A DNA stretch of 64,000 nt from Ceratopteris richardii (lineage: Eukaryota; Streptophyta; Polypodiopsida; Polypodiales; Pteridaceae). The notes below the pieces were generated by a model. It worked only from the letters and a program-made list of their open reading frames with translations. It was not told where the DNA came from and ran no database searches. Positions 1 through 12,820 of the stretch are shown here, piece by piece (the first letter of the stretch is position 1; every line of letters begins with the position of its first letter). The stretch is from contig MU260072.1 of the NCBI GenBank assembly GCA_020310875.1, forward strand, positions 346,001 through 410,000, read 5' to 3'. The position numbers and the translations under genes were made by a program.

Positions 1-199
1 AAGATGAACCTAAGGAACGATCAGAAGGTATGAGGGGCTTACAAATAATCCCCATTCAAGATCCACTAATGGGCGACACAACTTAGGTTAGCAAGAGTTG
101 AGATTGTTTTAGTGAGGTGGGAGGACCCCTCGGGGAAGAAGCTTATATTTGGGAATTTGAGCTTGAGTATAATAATGTAGGGGGAAAGTACCATTTTTC

Positions 200-2765
200 A
201 TGATAGAATTAGGGGCCTCCAAAACTCAATGGACCTATGTCTAGTATGGAAAAGAGCAGGTTTGGTGGAGTATTTCAATGCCAAACTTCCAAAGAAAAAC
301 TTTATGCATAGTTACCATCTTATCAACTCTCTAATGCTCGACAACGACCCTAGAGCATCCAAAACTTTTATGATAGCATCATTAGTGCATGGCAATGAAT
401 TGAAACGATTTTGTTTGACTAATAACTTAGTGTGAAGCCTTGGATATGAGAGGTATGCATATCCCTAGTATAGAGAAGGAAGGCCTAATTCTCGACAGTA
501 TGAAGAATATGAATCTCATAAAGCTTAAGGATATGGTAACCATGACATCCAACATAGTTTTCCACCTGAGGATGTATATGCAGCATTTTGCCTTCCCAAG
601 ATAGGATAGGTTTACGATGCCTCACAAGAAAGTATGGTTCAGCTTGTATTCAACCAACACTCAAAACATGACCATCAACTTGCTGCATTGGATTATCGAT
701 CGGATCCACCAAGCCTACAAGAGGTGGCCTCGAAAGAAAGTATTTCATGGATGTTGTGCTCTTACAAGGATTATATATTAGATGTCTGGTGTACGGCATA
801 CCTGTTCAGTGGGTGCTCTCTTGGAATATATTCCAACAATTTAAGAGCAAGAAATCCTTTGCACCACCATCAAAGAGGATGAGGGGATCCATAACATGTG
901 CTCAACCTAGAGGAGCCACTTTGAATCCGGAGATCTCTCCTATGCTAGCACAGATAGTATGATCATTCATGCTAAAAAGAGTGCCACTGGGAACTATTGA
1001 TCAACCTAATATGATTTTTCCCCCAGTACCATCTAATCTAGAATTTCTTGGAGGAGTCCATTTGGAAGAGCTAAGCAATGAAGATTTTGATGAATTCTCC
1101 AAGATATGAATCTTGAATCTGAAGAAGAAGAATAAGAAGAGGGTGACCAACAACAGCAACATGAAGCAGAACAACAAGGGCAAGTAGGAGAGGATGAGGA
1201 AGACGAAGATGATCAAGAAGAACATGAGGATGAAGAATACAATGAAGAGCAAGGAGGCAGAGAAACCAAAGATGCCTGAACCTGTATGACACAATTGCAA
1301 AAATTGTATGAAACCATTGTGAGTGTACAAGAGTGACACCACCTCCCATTTACCACAATCAAGGCATTGATTGATCAGATCCTAAGTGAGGAAGGAGTGA
1401 ACCCCCAACTCATTGAATCCCTCCAACTTATGATTGAGTCCTTAGGAGTAATAGAAGCCATCTATACCATGTTGCATAAATAAGTGCCTCGTTATGATCG
1501 ACTACATGTCAAAAATCAACCATGATAGGGTAAGAATGTAAGGATCCCCACATCTGAATGCGAAGTGGGTATGGCTTAGGAGATAACTTTGATGGAAACA
1601 GCTAACCTCACAGTCAAAACCTTTGTACAAACCTGACCCATTTCTCCTCAGCACCTTTCATCCCCACCCGTTACCCAAGAAGTACATATGACCATCACGA
1701 CCACTGTAACCACTCAACCCTTTGAACTTGTCTTTCACATCGCTCTCAATTCTCTACTCCATACAGACACCTCCACAACCACTACAGAAAGTATCACACC
1801 CACCACGTCCTTTATCTTCAAAGCACCTACCTCCCAAGACAAACTATTTTCCTCTATCACCAACATGCTATACAGTACCTCTAACAAACCCCTTGAACCA
1901 TCCATAGGCTACCAATTCAAGCACGTTGTAGTTGGCAAACCCATTCCCATTGAAGCTAGTACAGGTTTTCCTCTAACTCCCCACATCCAATTTCCTTTCA
2001 CAGTAGATCCCTATTCTTCCTTAGTTTCTCTTATCATCTGACCTCCCCAAATTTTCGTCACCCTATTGCAATTTTGGGTTTCATTCATGGAAGCCCTTAA
2101 TCATCCTCCAACACCATTTTCTTTGGACCCAAGCTCAGTTGTAACATCCTCACTATATATTGACACCACAAGCACAACACGGGATGACACCCTCCATCAG
2201 GCTCACAATGAACTAGATTCAAGAAAGGAATATGGGCTTACTTAAACGGCACATGTCAGCTACACTGGAAGAGAACAAGCATCTCTAACACCAAAATCAA
2301 GATAATTTGGAGGCAACTATGGAAGGCACTCTGTGAGCAACCATTAGCCCAACAAAGTTTCAAGTTGTCCCTTCTGACCACATTTGCATATTATTAGAGG
2401 ATCATGTGAACTTTTTGGAATCGTATGACAAGTTGGAAGCATAAATGGATGAGCTAAAGAAGCAACAAGCCACAACTAGCACCAAGGTGCTTGAAGCCAT
2501 CCCTCTATCACCAAACACATAAAAGATTGAAACTCTCTAGAAATAGATTGAAGAACTCAAACCTAAATTGTTACACTATGAATGGCCACCATCCCCACTG
2601 GTCAAAATTGAACTAGAAAAGTTAGTAGAAATCCCGATGGAAGAAACTTTTGATGATGCCTATGAACCACAACCAGTACTAGAGTGCAGAGTAACTAAAG
2701 ACGGACTGGATACCTATGAGCAAACTGTACTTCAATGCTTAAAGCATGTAGAAGAGATCAAGTGA
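200..2765 (+). other. Decayed coding-like region, unrecognised
   Basis: No intact gene is seen. Short open stretches lie at 229-435, 634-882, 1688-2041 and 2568-2765, separated by stops and frame changes. An acidic, Glu/Asp-rich stretch is readable near 1100-1260 and a charged, helix-prone stretch near 2250-2765. The stretch ends before a decayed gypsy pol on the same strand, so it may be the 5' part of that element or a captured plant sequence. I do not recognise a domain and give no function. Confidence 0.3.
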
Positions 2766-3393
2766 ACACATGATAACAGTGTCACAATTCAAATTCAGTC
2801 CCTCTCAAACCTAGAGGAAACAATTTTGAAATTTGAATACTTCTAGAACTTGTCTCACTAAAGGTTCATCACCACATTTGAAATGTAATATATGACTTAT
2901 TTTTTCCTTCTATCCGACTATAATGCAGATGTCAAAAGGTTCATGGGAGAGGAACCTACCTTGCAATGCAATTTCAACCTAGTGACCTCCTAGAGAGAGC
3001 CAAAAGAGGGATAATTTTCCATCCAAACTGGCTTGGCCGATTACTTGAGACATACCTAGAGATGATAATAACATGGTCCATTGTTCCCCAATTTATAAAG
3101 TACAATCCATGCTATTGTCCAACCTCTCAACAATGATCGTGGCCCGAGTTTTCCATCAAAGTATGCAATGAAAAGGGATGTTTTAATTGGCTCAATTGCC
3201 CCTACTTGGCTCCACCAAGAGGGCTACCCAAAGTCTACGATACGCCATTAGACACCGAGACTAAAGAATGTTCCAAACATTGTAGTCAAAATGTGTGTGA
3301 AGATCTTTGAAATTATGACAGGGGTGTTCAAAACATTCTAAAATGTCAAAGCACCATATGTCTCTACACCAGGGTTTAATGAAGGCAACTTTG

Positions 3394-3427
3394 ACCTTGT
3401 ATACGACATGACCTTGTATACGACATG
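3394..3427 (+). repeat. 17-bp tandem duplication
   Basis: Two adjacent identical copies of ACCTTGTATACGACATG (3394-3410 and 3411-3427). It looks like a simple local duplication. The surrounding 2766-4520 interval holds no gene that I can support. Confidence 0.85.
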
Positions 3428-4519
3428 ATTGTAACAAAAACATACTAAGATGACTAAATGAGACATTTGACATCAGGAATCATTGAAAATAGTAAAGAAA
3501 TACTCACAATGGATTGGATATTTAGTTCTACTAAAGTTTTCCAACTTCATGGTTGACACTGTGAAGACATGTTCTACAATAACAGCCATCCCACCATGTG
3601 TTTGTAGCTTAAAACCTAAGATCTTATCCTTCCAATGAAGATCCAAATTTCCACGATCTCAAAAGCGATGAGGACCAAATCCAAATGGTTGCATGTACAC
3701 CCATGCACCTTTGCAAAACTCTTGTGGTAGCCAACTTCCTTCCACTGTTTTGATGTTGTGGCATGTCATTGTGTGAACTTCATCTTTTGGTTGCCTATGA
3801 GTTGTGGAGGTTTCCACAGGAGTCCAAGTTGTTGTCATTGATGCAGAAGTTGGATGAGAAAGGTGGGAGGAGAAATAGAACTTCTTTTGTATGGTATCGA
3901 GAGAATAGAGGTGAAAAATATGACTTTTTGGGTTTTGAAATACGAGTTTGAGGAGGGAAAAGAGAGTTGTTTTGGGTTATTTTGAAAAAAGTCACTTTTT
4001 GAGCTCTAATCATGCACTGATTTTGAATTAGAAGTCAAAAATAGCACTTCTGATCCTCAAAAGTGATAGGGCGGTCATCTAATGTTATTATGATGAGTTT
4101 TATAACTTTAAAAAAATGAATTTTTGGGTCTAGCATAATTACGATATTTCGTCTCTCTAGAGAAGACAACCTTGTCCCCTCTTCCCCTTTCAGCCTAGTA
4201 ATTTATAGGGTATAGATTGTGGCCACCAATCTCTTTTGATTGATTTATCACTAATCACTCCTTAATCTAAAAGGCCCATGTAGGGTTCATTTTTTCTTAA
4301 TGAGAAATTAAATTTTAATCAAAGGTATTATAATCAAGTGATAATCAATATAATAGTAAAATTGTATGTGGAATTAACAAATGCAAGGATTATAGACGCA
4401 AGAATTAGAGTTGAAAAGGTAATATAATACGTAGTGGAGAAATCTAAACAATTATTTGATGATCTTAGGCCTCATATAAAACGCATACATTCATTGATTA
4501 TTGCAAATTGAGCACAATT

Positions 4520-6760
4520 GTAGTCCATGATCCATTTCCATTACCTTATTTTGATACTTTCTTGAATTCAATCATATAGTAAACAATGTATAGCTTCCTT
4601 GGTGTCTTCGCTAGTTACAACCAAATAAAGGTGGCTCTTGAGGGTAGAGAGAAAACAACATTTATTATAGAATGGAGTGTATATGCATTCACAGTCATAA
4701 ATTTTGGATTGAAGAATGCACCCCAACGTTTCAAAAATGGGTACTATAAGTACTTAACTTCCTTTATGAAGGTATTCTTGGATGATTTTAGCATCTTAGG
4801 TTGTTGATTACAGCATTTATAGTAGTTATAGTTATATTTTGGAAAATGTCACCAATTTGGACTATCAATGAATCCATCCAACTATGCATTTTCTGTGAAA
4901 AATGGCATCTTACTTGGATAGTAAGGAGGGTATCCCCATCAACCCCAAGAAAATAGGACAAGTTTCGTAAGTATCACATCAAAAAATAATAAAGTTAATA
5001 CTGATTTTAGGATAGGTAAAATGACACAAACTTTTTGAAATATTTGGTGCATGCTTGTGTTCCAGTCACCTCTTAAAAGGAAAGGAGGCAACCTTTCACT
5101 AGGATGAAGAGCAAGGCTTTCATCCTAGTGAAAGGTTGCCTCCTTTCTTGTTGCTCACAGTGCCCATCTTGATTCCACCAAATTGGGAATCGACTTTTCA
5201 TTTATTTGCCAATGCGTACAACTAATCTATGGAGTTGTATTAATATAGGAAGTACAAAAGGGCTAGTTTAAACACATTTATTATGCAATAAGGTTTTGAA
5301 TGTGGCAAAGCATAATTATACTTATAGAAGAGAATACCTTGGCTATATTTTTGGCTTATAGAAATATAGGCATTATCTACTTGTAAAAGAGGTCATCATT
5401 AATATCAATCATCATGCATTAATCTACTTGAAAAAGAAATTGCAGTTGTCCAAAAAATTAGCACAATGGAATCTATGATGCACAAATTTATTTATATTGT
5501 AATACATAGACCGAGATAGCAGCACATCATCATGGATTACTTGAGTAGACTTGATTCCATTGAAATACATAATGGAGTCCCTAAAGATTTACAGAACTCC
5601 ATACTTTTTCCATGGAATCAGAGGAAGCAATAGATTCTTGGTATAATGATATGCTTTATTTGTCATCGACAAGTTTCCCTTTAACATATATATGAAAGGA
5701 TAAAAAGAAAATTTTGGCATTGCAAATTAGATTGCAGATAGGTTATATAAAAAGGGATTGAGGAAGGGTTGAGAAGATGTGTATTGACAAAGTAACAACA
5801 ACAGATATCAATGAAGCTCATGCAAGACCAATGAGATTCAAATGAATTGATTGCATGGAAAATTTTACAAGTTGGTTTATGATGGCCAATAGTTTTAAAA
5901 ACAATTATTGGTTCACCAAAAGTTATGATGTATGTCAAAATAATGATAGGCCATTGAATCATGATCAGATGCCATTACAATGAATTAGGCCATTAGAGCC
6001 TTTTTTGGAATGGGTACTTGATTTCATATGTCCAATCCATCTATCAAGGAAGAGGGGTAAGCATTCCATTTTGGTTGCAACTGATTGTTGTACTAAATGG
6101 CTTGAAGCTATAGCTCTTCTTGACGATAAACAATGAACATAAGGAAATTTTCTTGTCACACGTTTTTAATGCAGTCATTCAAGAACTCACTAAATTACAT
6201 ATGATTTCATATAAGAAGTCAACGACATATCCATATGCGGATGGAAAAAAGGAATCTATTAATATTATACCAATTTATATACTCAGAAGGACTTTAGCTA
6301 ATAATAAGAAAGAGTAGGATTCAAAATTAGATTTAACATAATGGGTGTTTTGGACTATATTCAAAGTTATTATGGCTATGAAACCATTCAAGTTGCAATC
6401 ATCGAATGGAAATAGTACCTATGGAGCTTTGGTTCCTTTTTGACAATTGTAGTACAATATAATTTATCATCAAATGATTAAAGAAAGGTTTATGGAGTTA
6501 TTACAATTGCAAGATGATAGATTGCAAGCAATATTTGCAGTAGAATTCATGCAAAGACAAAGTTAGGCTTGGATGGAGAGACACACCAAGCATAAATGAT
6601 TCAAGGAGGGAGATTAGGTGTTTTTGTACACTACAAAGTTGGGTAAGTGAGCAGGGAAACTAAATTTTAGGTGCATAGTCCTTGTTTAGATTGTAGAACA
6701 AGTTGGATCGTCTATATATTTGTTGTGTGATGACAAGGGTCATAATTTAATGAATGGGTT
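4520..6760 (+). pseudogene. Ty3/gypsy pol remnant (RT, RNase H, integrase)
   Basis: A retrotransposon polyprotein remnant. Reverse transcriptase is readable at 4586-4807: MYSFLGVFASYNQ, a segment ending GLKNAPQRF, and the catalytic block FLDDFS (YLDDFS in the better preserved gypsy element at 51-60 kb). RNase H traces follow at about 5150-5560 (VPILIPPNWESTFHLF, then HHALIYLKK). Integrase traces are at about 5980-6160 (PLEPFLEWVLDF, then VATDCCTKWLEA), and the integrase C-terminal domain at about 6590-6760. Many stops and frameshifts make it non-coding. The order RT-RNase H-integrase and the LDDF box place it in Ty3/gypsy. No LTRs could be delimited. Confidence 0.8.
5080..5147 (+). repeat. 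Perfect 29-bp inverted repeat (10-nt loop)
   Basis: Arms 5080-5108 and 5119-5147 are exact reverse complements, with the 10-nt loop GAGCAAGGCT. It lies inside the decayed gypsy RNase H region. The left arm reads as the expected RNase H lead-in (KEATFH); the right arm replaces the sequence expected next. A perfect hairpin inside badly decayed DNA points to a recent template-switch event or to a selected hairpin. Confidence 0.9.
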
Positions 6761-7670
6761 TAGGATCAAATTGTTTCAATTTGATCATGAGAATGTGGTT
6801 CATACTCCAAATCAATCTCCTTCAACAATACTCATTAAAGCTCGTCAAAATCAATTGTCAATTTAGTTTTATAAAAAGCAAGGAAAAACTTTTTAGAAGA
6901 AGAAAAATGCACACAACTCCAAAAAAAAATGTTGAAACATTTACACATGCAATGATTGAAAAGGCAATGATTGTAGAGGTAGTTACAGAGACAGTGACTA
7001 CACCAGCTAATGTGCATGCACATTAATCACAGAAGTAGATATTGCACATGCAGTGATGGCATTATCTATTATTGCATATTCAAATTTTCAAGAAGTTTCC
7101 ATATTGTTACAAATGGATACATGGATGGTCTATACTACTAAAATATGGTAGCAATATATCAATGCAACATTATTTATTCCCAATCTAATTATTTTAGAAT
7201 TTCCTAATATTTTTAAATTCATACATAAAGATGCTCACAATCATACAAGTAGTTATAAAAAATCTTTGGATGCTTGCATGGCACAATTTCAAGTATTTTT
7301 CTGATAAAAATATATGATTATTTGTCATGGAGAATGTGAAGAATCTTGTGAACTTTGATGCTTGTAAGAGTGATGTTTTAAAGGGCTACTTGACAAGCTA
7401 TTTTCACATGTTTACGCTTTTGACTTGTGTATTACCTGAAGCACATATACATGATTATGGCAAGGAAACATTCCTATGAGCTTTCACTACCAAATGATGA
7501 TAATCTACTACCAATGACCCCCATCTTAGGCAAGAATTCAACATGTAGATCAACTAGGTAATCTTTGCAATGAAAGCAAAGGCTCACATTCAAACAATGG
7601 CAATAGATTATTTTGAAGATAATTGAATGGAAGGAACTGAGACACCAGATGCTTACGACACAGTGCAATA
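6761..7670 (+). other. Coding-like tail after gypsy integrase
   Basis: This stretch follows the decayed integrase and has open runs such as 6754-7026 (a Lys-rich segment followed by many Thr/Val codons) and readable peptide-like sequence to about 7650. The copia-A insertion at 7671 splits it: the reading before the 5' LTR (DTVQY) can continue after the 3' LTR (FMDVQYELALNQLNNL, near 12826). It may be an extra 3' reading frame of the gypsy element. I recognise no domain. Confidence 0.3.
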
Positions 7671-7899
7671 TGTTGATATATTTAGGTAGTGATGTGTGTG
7701 AACACTCTAGGACCACCGGGGCACTTTTTTCCCTCTTTAGGAGGTTTTTTTCCCCCGACTTGTATATACGCCTATTGCCCTAAAGGGCTACTCATCTTTG
7801 TACATTCTCTAGAAATACATTCAATATGTGTGTTGTGCTTCAAGCTTCTTCTTCCTCCTTGTGTTGTTTGCGTGCTTCCGCAGACATCTAACTCCAACA
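7671..7899 (+). repeat. copia-A 5' LTR
   Basis: A 229-bp LTR with TG...CA ends. It differs from the 3' LTR by about 13 substitutions and one indel in my hand alignment (roughly 94% identity), so the insertion is not recent. The element's promoter should lie here; no single TATA box stands out, although TTGTATATACG near 7760 is a candidate. Confidence 0.95.
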
Positions 7900-7901
7900 A
7901 T

Positions 7902-7913
7902 TGGTATCAGAGC
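7902..7913 (+). other. copia-A primer-binding site
   Basis: TGGTATCAGAGC starts two bases after the LTR end. It is the standard plant copia priming site, complementary to the 3' end of initiator tRNA-Met. Confidence 0.93.
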
Positions 7914-8254
7914 AAGTCGCCACTTCATCTAGGGCATCGTTGACACCTCTCCGATTGCAATCTCAGAACCGCACGAATTCTGGTGAGCATACTCAACGTG
8001 TTTTTGAGATCAAAATAGCTTTGTTGTGTGGTGCCTAAATCGTGATTTGAGCCCGTTTCGGCCTCCGAATGCACTATCACAGCACTTGTGCAGGCTACTT
8101 TGTCTTTTTCTGCCAAAGGTATATACCAGTTTCTGTTCGCCAGTATAAGCATCTCAAAGTCTACTACAAGTCTAGCGGAATTCTTCTAGGAAGCTTTGTT
8201 CAACTTTTTGAGATACAATAAATTTTCTGCATCAAGGTATTTTAGTCATCCTCC

Positions 8255-11200
8255 ATGGCTGAAAGCAGTGATGTATTCCATATGTTGGCTGTTGAGGATA
8301 AGTTGGATGGTACCAACTACCCGTTATGGGCTTATATGATGCGACATGTATTGGTTGCAAAGGGACTGTGGAACATTGTGCAGGGTGTTGAAAAACGTCC
8401 TATCACACATGCAATTGTTACAACAGCAGGTACTAAAGCTGATGCAGAAGGTGTCGAAGATGATGATATTCTGCATATACCTGTTCGTGTTGCGGTTTCT
8501 GCTGCACCTACTGCAGATCAGATTCATTTGGATGGCAGAGATGCCCAGGCACATGCATTGATAACTTTGTCTATCAAACATGCCATTATTCCTCACATTC
8601 ACTCTTGCAGAACAGCTAAGGATGCTTGGGATACACTTACCACATTGTACCAAGCTAGGAATGAGGCTCATGTTTCTTACCTCCGAAAACAGTTGGAGAG
8701 TGAGCACATGAATGAAGGTGATTCTATGGACAGTTTCCTAACAAAGATCAAAGACTTGAAGGAATAGTTGATTTTTGCTGATGAGGTTATACCAGATAGC
8801 TCACTTGTGCGGACCGTTCTGAACGGTCTTCCTTATTCATATCAGAGTTTTGCTTCTACTCTTGAGTTGATGATGAAAGGAAATCCAAATGCCTTGTCAT
8901 TTGAGGAGTTAGTCTCTGTTCTGTTGCAGGAAGATCAATCCAGAAAGAACAGGTCCATTATAGAGGTTGCAGATCAAGCTTTCCTGGCTAGTCAGAAGGC
9001 CAAAGGAAAATGGAGCTCTTCAACCAGTAAGCAGAAATCTGCTAATTCTGCAGAATCGAAGAGGGAAGACAAAGATGAAAAGAAATCAAAAAAGTAGAAT
9101 TTGTTTTGCAAGTACTGTAAAGGGAATGATCATATCATGAAGAACTATCCAAAACTGGCTGCTAAAGCGGCAAAGAACAAAGAGGCTGGAATGGTTGTTG
9201 CAAAGGCCTCTACACCAAAAACAGAGTCTGCTAATCTTGTGCAGGAAGAAGAATGGGCGTTTACTACTGTCTGCAGTTTTGACCCATCTTCTGATGGGCA
9301 GTGCATGTTTGCAGTAGACTCACATGTTTGGTATTTTGACAGTGGGGCGACCAAACATATTACCTCGCAGTGCAGTTTCTTCTCTTCACTTGAGCCTGCC
9401 CCTACAGGGAATACTGTTACATGCACCAACAACTCCTCTTATCCTGTTATGGGAGTTGGTAAGATCATTTTGACTACTATTGATGGTAGTTCTTTCACTT
9501 TGTTAGATGCTTTATTTGTGCTAGGGATCAAGAAGAACCTGTTATCAGTTTCTGCATTAGCCAAGATTGGCTTGGTTGTGAAATTTGTTGATGAAAGGTG
9601 TACAGTTCATGATCTATCAAATGGCGATGTGATTATTGCTTCTGGCATTTTATGTCGTGGGTTGTATAAGCTCATAGACTATGAAAGATCTCTCAATGAT
9701 TTGGCATGTAAAGTACATGATTCTCAGGCTTTGTCAGATGCAAAGCTTTGGCATGCACGCTTTGATCATCTGAATTTTGCTAGTTTGCTACGCCTACAGA
9801 AATCTGAAATGGTGTCCTCTTTTCCCAAACTTGAGGCACCTAGAAAACATGTTTGTGAAGGTTGTATTTTGGGCAAATTGCAGTGTTCCTCATTTCCAAA
9901 AGATGGTTCAGTTCGGGCCACTTGGAAATTGCAGCTTGTACATAGTGATGTTTGTGGTCCTATGCAGACACCTTCTTTTGGAAATTATCTTTACTTCATG
10001 ACTTTCATTGATGATTATTCTAGGCATGCATGGGTATATCCATTGAAGGCAAAGTCTGAAGTGTTCATGTGCTTCAAATGGTTTTTGGTTTTGGCTGAAA
10101 ATCTATTAGCATGTAAAATGGGCACCCTCCATTCAGATCAAAGGGAGGAATATATGTCTTCTGATTTTAATGCATTTCTGGTTGAACATGGGATAAAGCA
10201 CCAGTGTATAGTGTCGTATACACCTCAACATAATGGAGTTGTTGAACGAAAGAACATGTCACTCATGGAGATGGTGAGGTGTATGGTCAAGAGTTAGGCT
10301 TTACCACATAGTTTCTGGCTTGAGGCTGTCATGTGTGCAACATATGTATTTAACAGGTGTCCCACTAAAGCGCTGTAGTCTATCACTCCATATGAGGCTT
10401 GGCATGATCACAAGCCATCTGTTGCTCATTTGCATGTTTTTAGTTGTTTGGCATATGCATTAGTGCCTGAAAAACATCGCAAAAAATTGGATGGTAAAGC
10501 AGTAAAATGTATTTTTGTTGGGTACAACTCTGAAAGTAAAGGCTATCGTCTGTATCATCCCCATACAAAATGCATTCTGGTTAGCCGTGATGTTGTTTTT
10601 GTGGAAGATGCTATTCATCCATTGCTTTCATGTACTAAGGAGACATCTGTAAGCTCCAAAGACATGTATGATACTTTGTTGCCTCTTTTTACAAGTGGAC
10701 AATCTAGTGTTGGTCCTAATGAGGCAACTCCTCAGCCTTTGTAGGTTTCATGTGATGATACAGATCACCACATTTCTTATGCAGATTTACATGATGCACT
10801 TGTTAATGAGAGAGCTGATATTGAGGAGGCAAAAACTATGCCGAAATGGCTAGTGAAGACTTTGTGTGACAGCAAATTAGATGCACCTCTATCATATTGC
10901 ACTCGATCAGGCTCTCATAGTGCCTCTTTTGCATCAGATTGCTATTCTATGGCTGCATCTAGTCTTTGTGATGAGACTGAGCCTATTTCGTTTTATGAAG
11001 CACAAAATTCAGAAAATTGGATGGCTGCTATATGCAATCTGAATATGATGATATAATGAAGAATGGTACTTGGTCTTTATGTGACTTGCCTCGTGGCAAG
11101 AAGGCCATTGGCACTAAGTGGGTATACAAGTTGAAGCGTAAACCTCATGGTACAGTTTACAGGTATAAGGCTAGGCTTGTTGCAAAGGGTTATGTCCAGG

Positions 11201-12516
11201 AAAGAGGCATTGATTTTGATGAAACCTTTGCACCTACATGCCATATGACTACTGTTCGGAGCATCTGTGCACTTGCAGCTCATCATGGTTGGAATGTACA
11301 TCAGTTGGACATTAAAACTACATTTCGGAATGGTGACTTGCATGAAGAAGTGTATGTTTTTTAGCCCCGTGGCTTTGTGCAAAAAGGGCATGAAAACCAG
11401 GTGTGCACGTTAAAGAAGGCATTATATGGTTTAAAGCAAGCACCAAGTGCTTGGTATGAGAAGATACATGCCTATCTGATTGCACATGGTTTTGAGAACA
11501 GTCCAACTGAAAGCACCTTATATGTTAAGTGTGCTAACGATGTACTTCTGATCATTGTGGTTTATGTTGATGACGTGCTGCTCACTGATCCTCATGAGAG
11601 GCATATTGCTGATTTTAAGGCTGATTTGCATGCCTCATTTGAGATGTCTGATTTGGGGCATTTGCATCACTATTTGGGAATTCAGTTTATGCATGTTGAT
11701 GGTGGAATGGCTGTGTCAAACGAAATATATTGACACATTATTGTAGTGTTTTGGCCTTGAAGACTGTAAACCTATTGCCACTCCTATGGAAATAGGTTTA
11801 TGACTGAGTCTTCATGATGTTGGAGATGCATTTGATGTTGTTCTCTATCAGCAGGCTATTGGATGCTTGATTTCTTTATCCATTACTCAGCCAGATATTC
11901 AGTTTGTTGTCTCACAGATGAGCAGGTTTATGCATTGCCCAGGAGTCAAGCATTGGGAGGCAGTTAAGCGCATCTTTCGCTACTTGAGTGGTACCTGCTA
12001 CTTGGTTTGTTTTATCCCAAGGGGGGATCACTACCGCTAGATTTGCATGCTTTTTTTGACTCTGATTGGGCTGGTTGCTATGACACTTGTGTGTCCACTA
12101 GTGGCTTTTGCTTCATGCTTGGTAGCTCATGTATATCTTGGTTGAGCAAGAAGCAGCCTATTGTGGCTACTTCCACTTGTGAGGCTAAGTATAGGGCAGC
12201 TTTCATAGCGACTATTGAGTGTGTGTGGCTCAGATGCCTTATGGCTGATTTGGGTGTTGGTCATTCTTCTGCCACCACCATCTTCACTGACAGTCAGAGG
12301 GAATTAGTAGTTGTGAGGAACCCTATGTTCCATGCTCGTACTAAGCACATTGAGGTGCATTATCATTATGTCCAAGAGAGGTTCTCTACTAGGGAGATCA
12401 GCTTGGCATATGTGCCCACGCAGGAGAACATTGCAGACCTTTTCATGAAGGCTCTACCTAGGGAGAAGTTTGAAGCTTTCCGCAAAGCTTTGGGCTTACT
12501 TCCTTTTGTGGAGTGA
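8255..12516 (+). pseudogene. copia-A gag-pol, inactivated
   Basis: The start MAESSDVFHMLAVEDKLDG is followed by a UBN2-type copia gag (NYPLWAYM, about 8255-9097). The zinc knuckle at 9104 reads CKYC....H....Y, so the last Cys is Tyr. The protease DSGA is at 9338. A GAG-pre-integrase domain (LWHARFDHL, CEGC) precedes an integrase with HSD, FIDDYSRHAW, LHSD and VVERKN. Reverse transcriptase spans about 11041-11733 with YVDD near 11565, and RNase H spans 12007-12516 (DSDWAG, KHIEVHYH). In-frame TAG stops lie at 8765, 9095, 10295, 10376, 10742 and 11362. A 2-bp insertion near 11031 and further frame changes near 11715 and 12010 break it. Relatives in this window carry Gln at several of the stop positions. 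Confidence 0.93.
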
Positions 12517-12578
12517 TTTCCACATAGCTCGGCACCTCCTTATACATGAGTGCAAGCTCCTTGTTCACTGCATCACTC

Positions 12579-12590
12579 CCAAGGGGGATT
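12579..12590 (+). other. copia-A polypurine tract
   Basis: A purine run (AAGGGGGA) sits just before the 3' LTR, where plus-strand synthesis of LTR elements is primed. Confidence 0.8.
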
Positions 12591-12820
12591 TGTTGATATA
12601 TTTAGGTAGTGATGTGTGTGAACACTCTAGGACCGTCGGGGCACTTTTTTCCTTCTTTAGGGGGTTTTTTTCCCCCGGCTTGTATATAAGCCTATTGCCC
12701 TAAAGGGCTACTTATCTTTGTACATTCTCTAGTAATACATTCAGTATTGTGTGTTGTGCTCCCAGCTTCTTCTTCCTCCTTGTGTTGTTCGCGTGCTTCC
12801 GCAGACGTCTAACTCCAACA
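12591..12820 (+). repeat. copia-A 3' LTR
   Basis: A 230-bp LTR matching 7671-7899 end to end, with the same TGTTGATATA start and CTCCAACA finish. Confidence 0.95.

Larger units (their letters stand above)
7671..12820 (+). mobile_element. copia-A: full-length Ty1/copia element
   Basis: A 5150-bp LTR retrotransposon. It has LTRs beginning TGTTGATATATTTAG and ending CTCCAACA, a primer-binding site at 7902-7913, a gag-pol region at 8255-12516 and a polypurine tract just before the 3' LTR. The pol order is protease, integrase, reverse transcriptase, RNase H, which defines Ty1/copia. The flanking pentamers CAATA (7666-7670) and AAATA (12821-12825) look like a target duplication with one mutation. 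Stops and frameshifts make it non-autonomous. Relatives in this window lie at 13.7-15.4 kb and 39.5-43.1 kb. Confidence 0.95.

Noticed and set aside
1001..1349. Hydrophobic - strand frames resembling membrane proteins
   Set aside because: They are antisense to an acidic Glu/Asp-rich + strand stretch, which naturally gives Leu/Phe/Val-rich complements.
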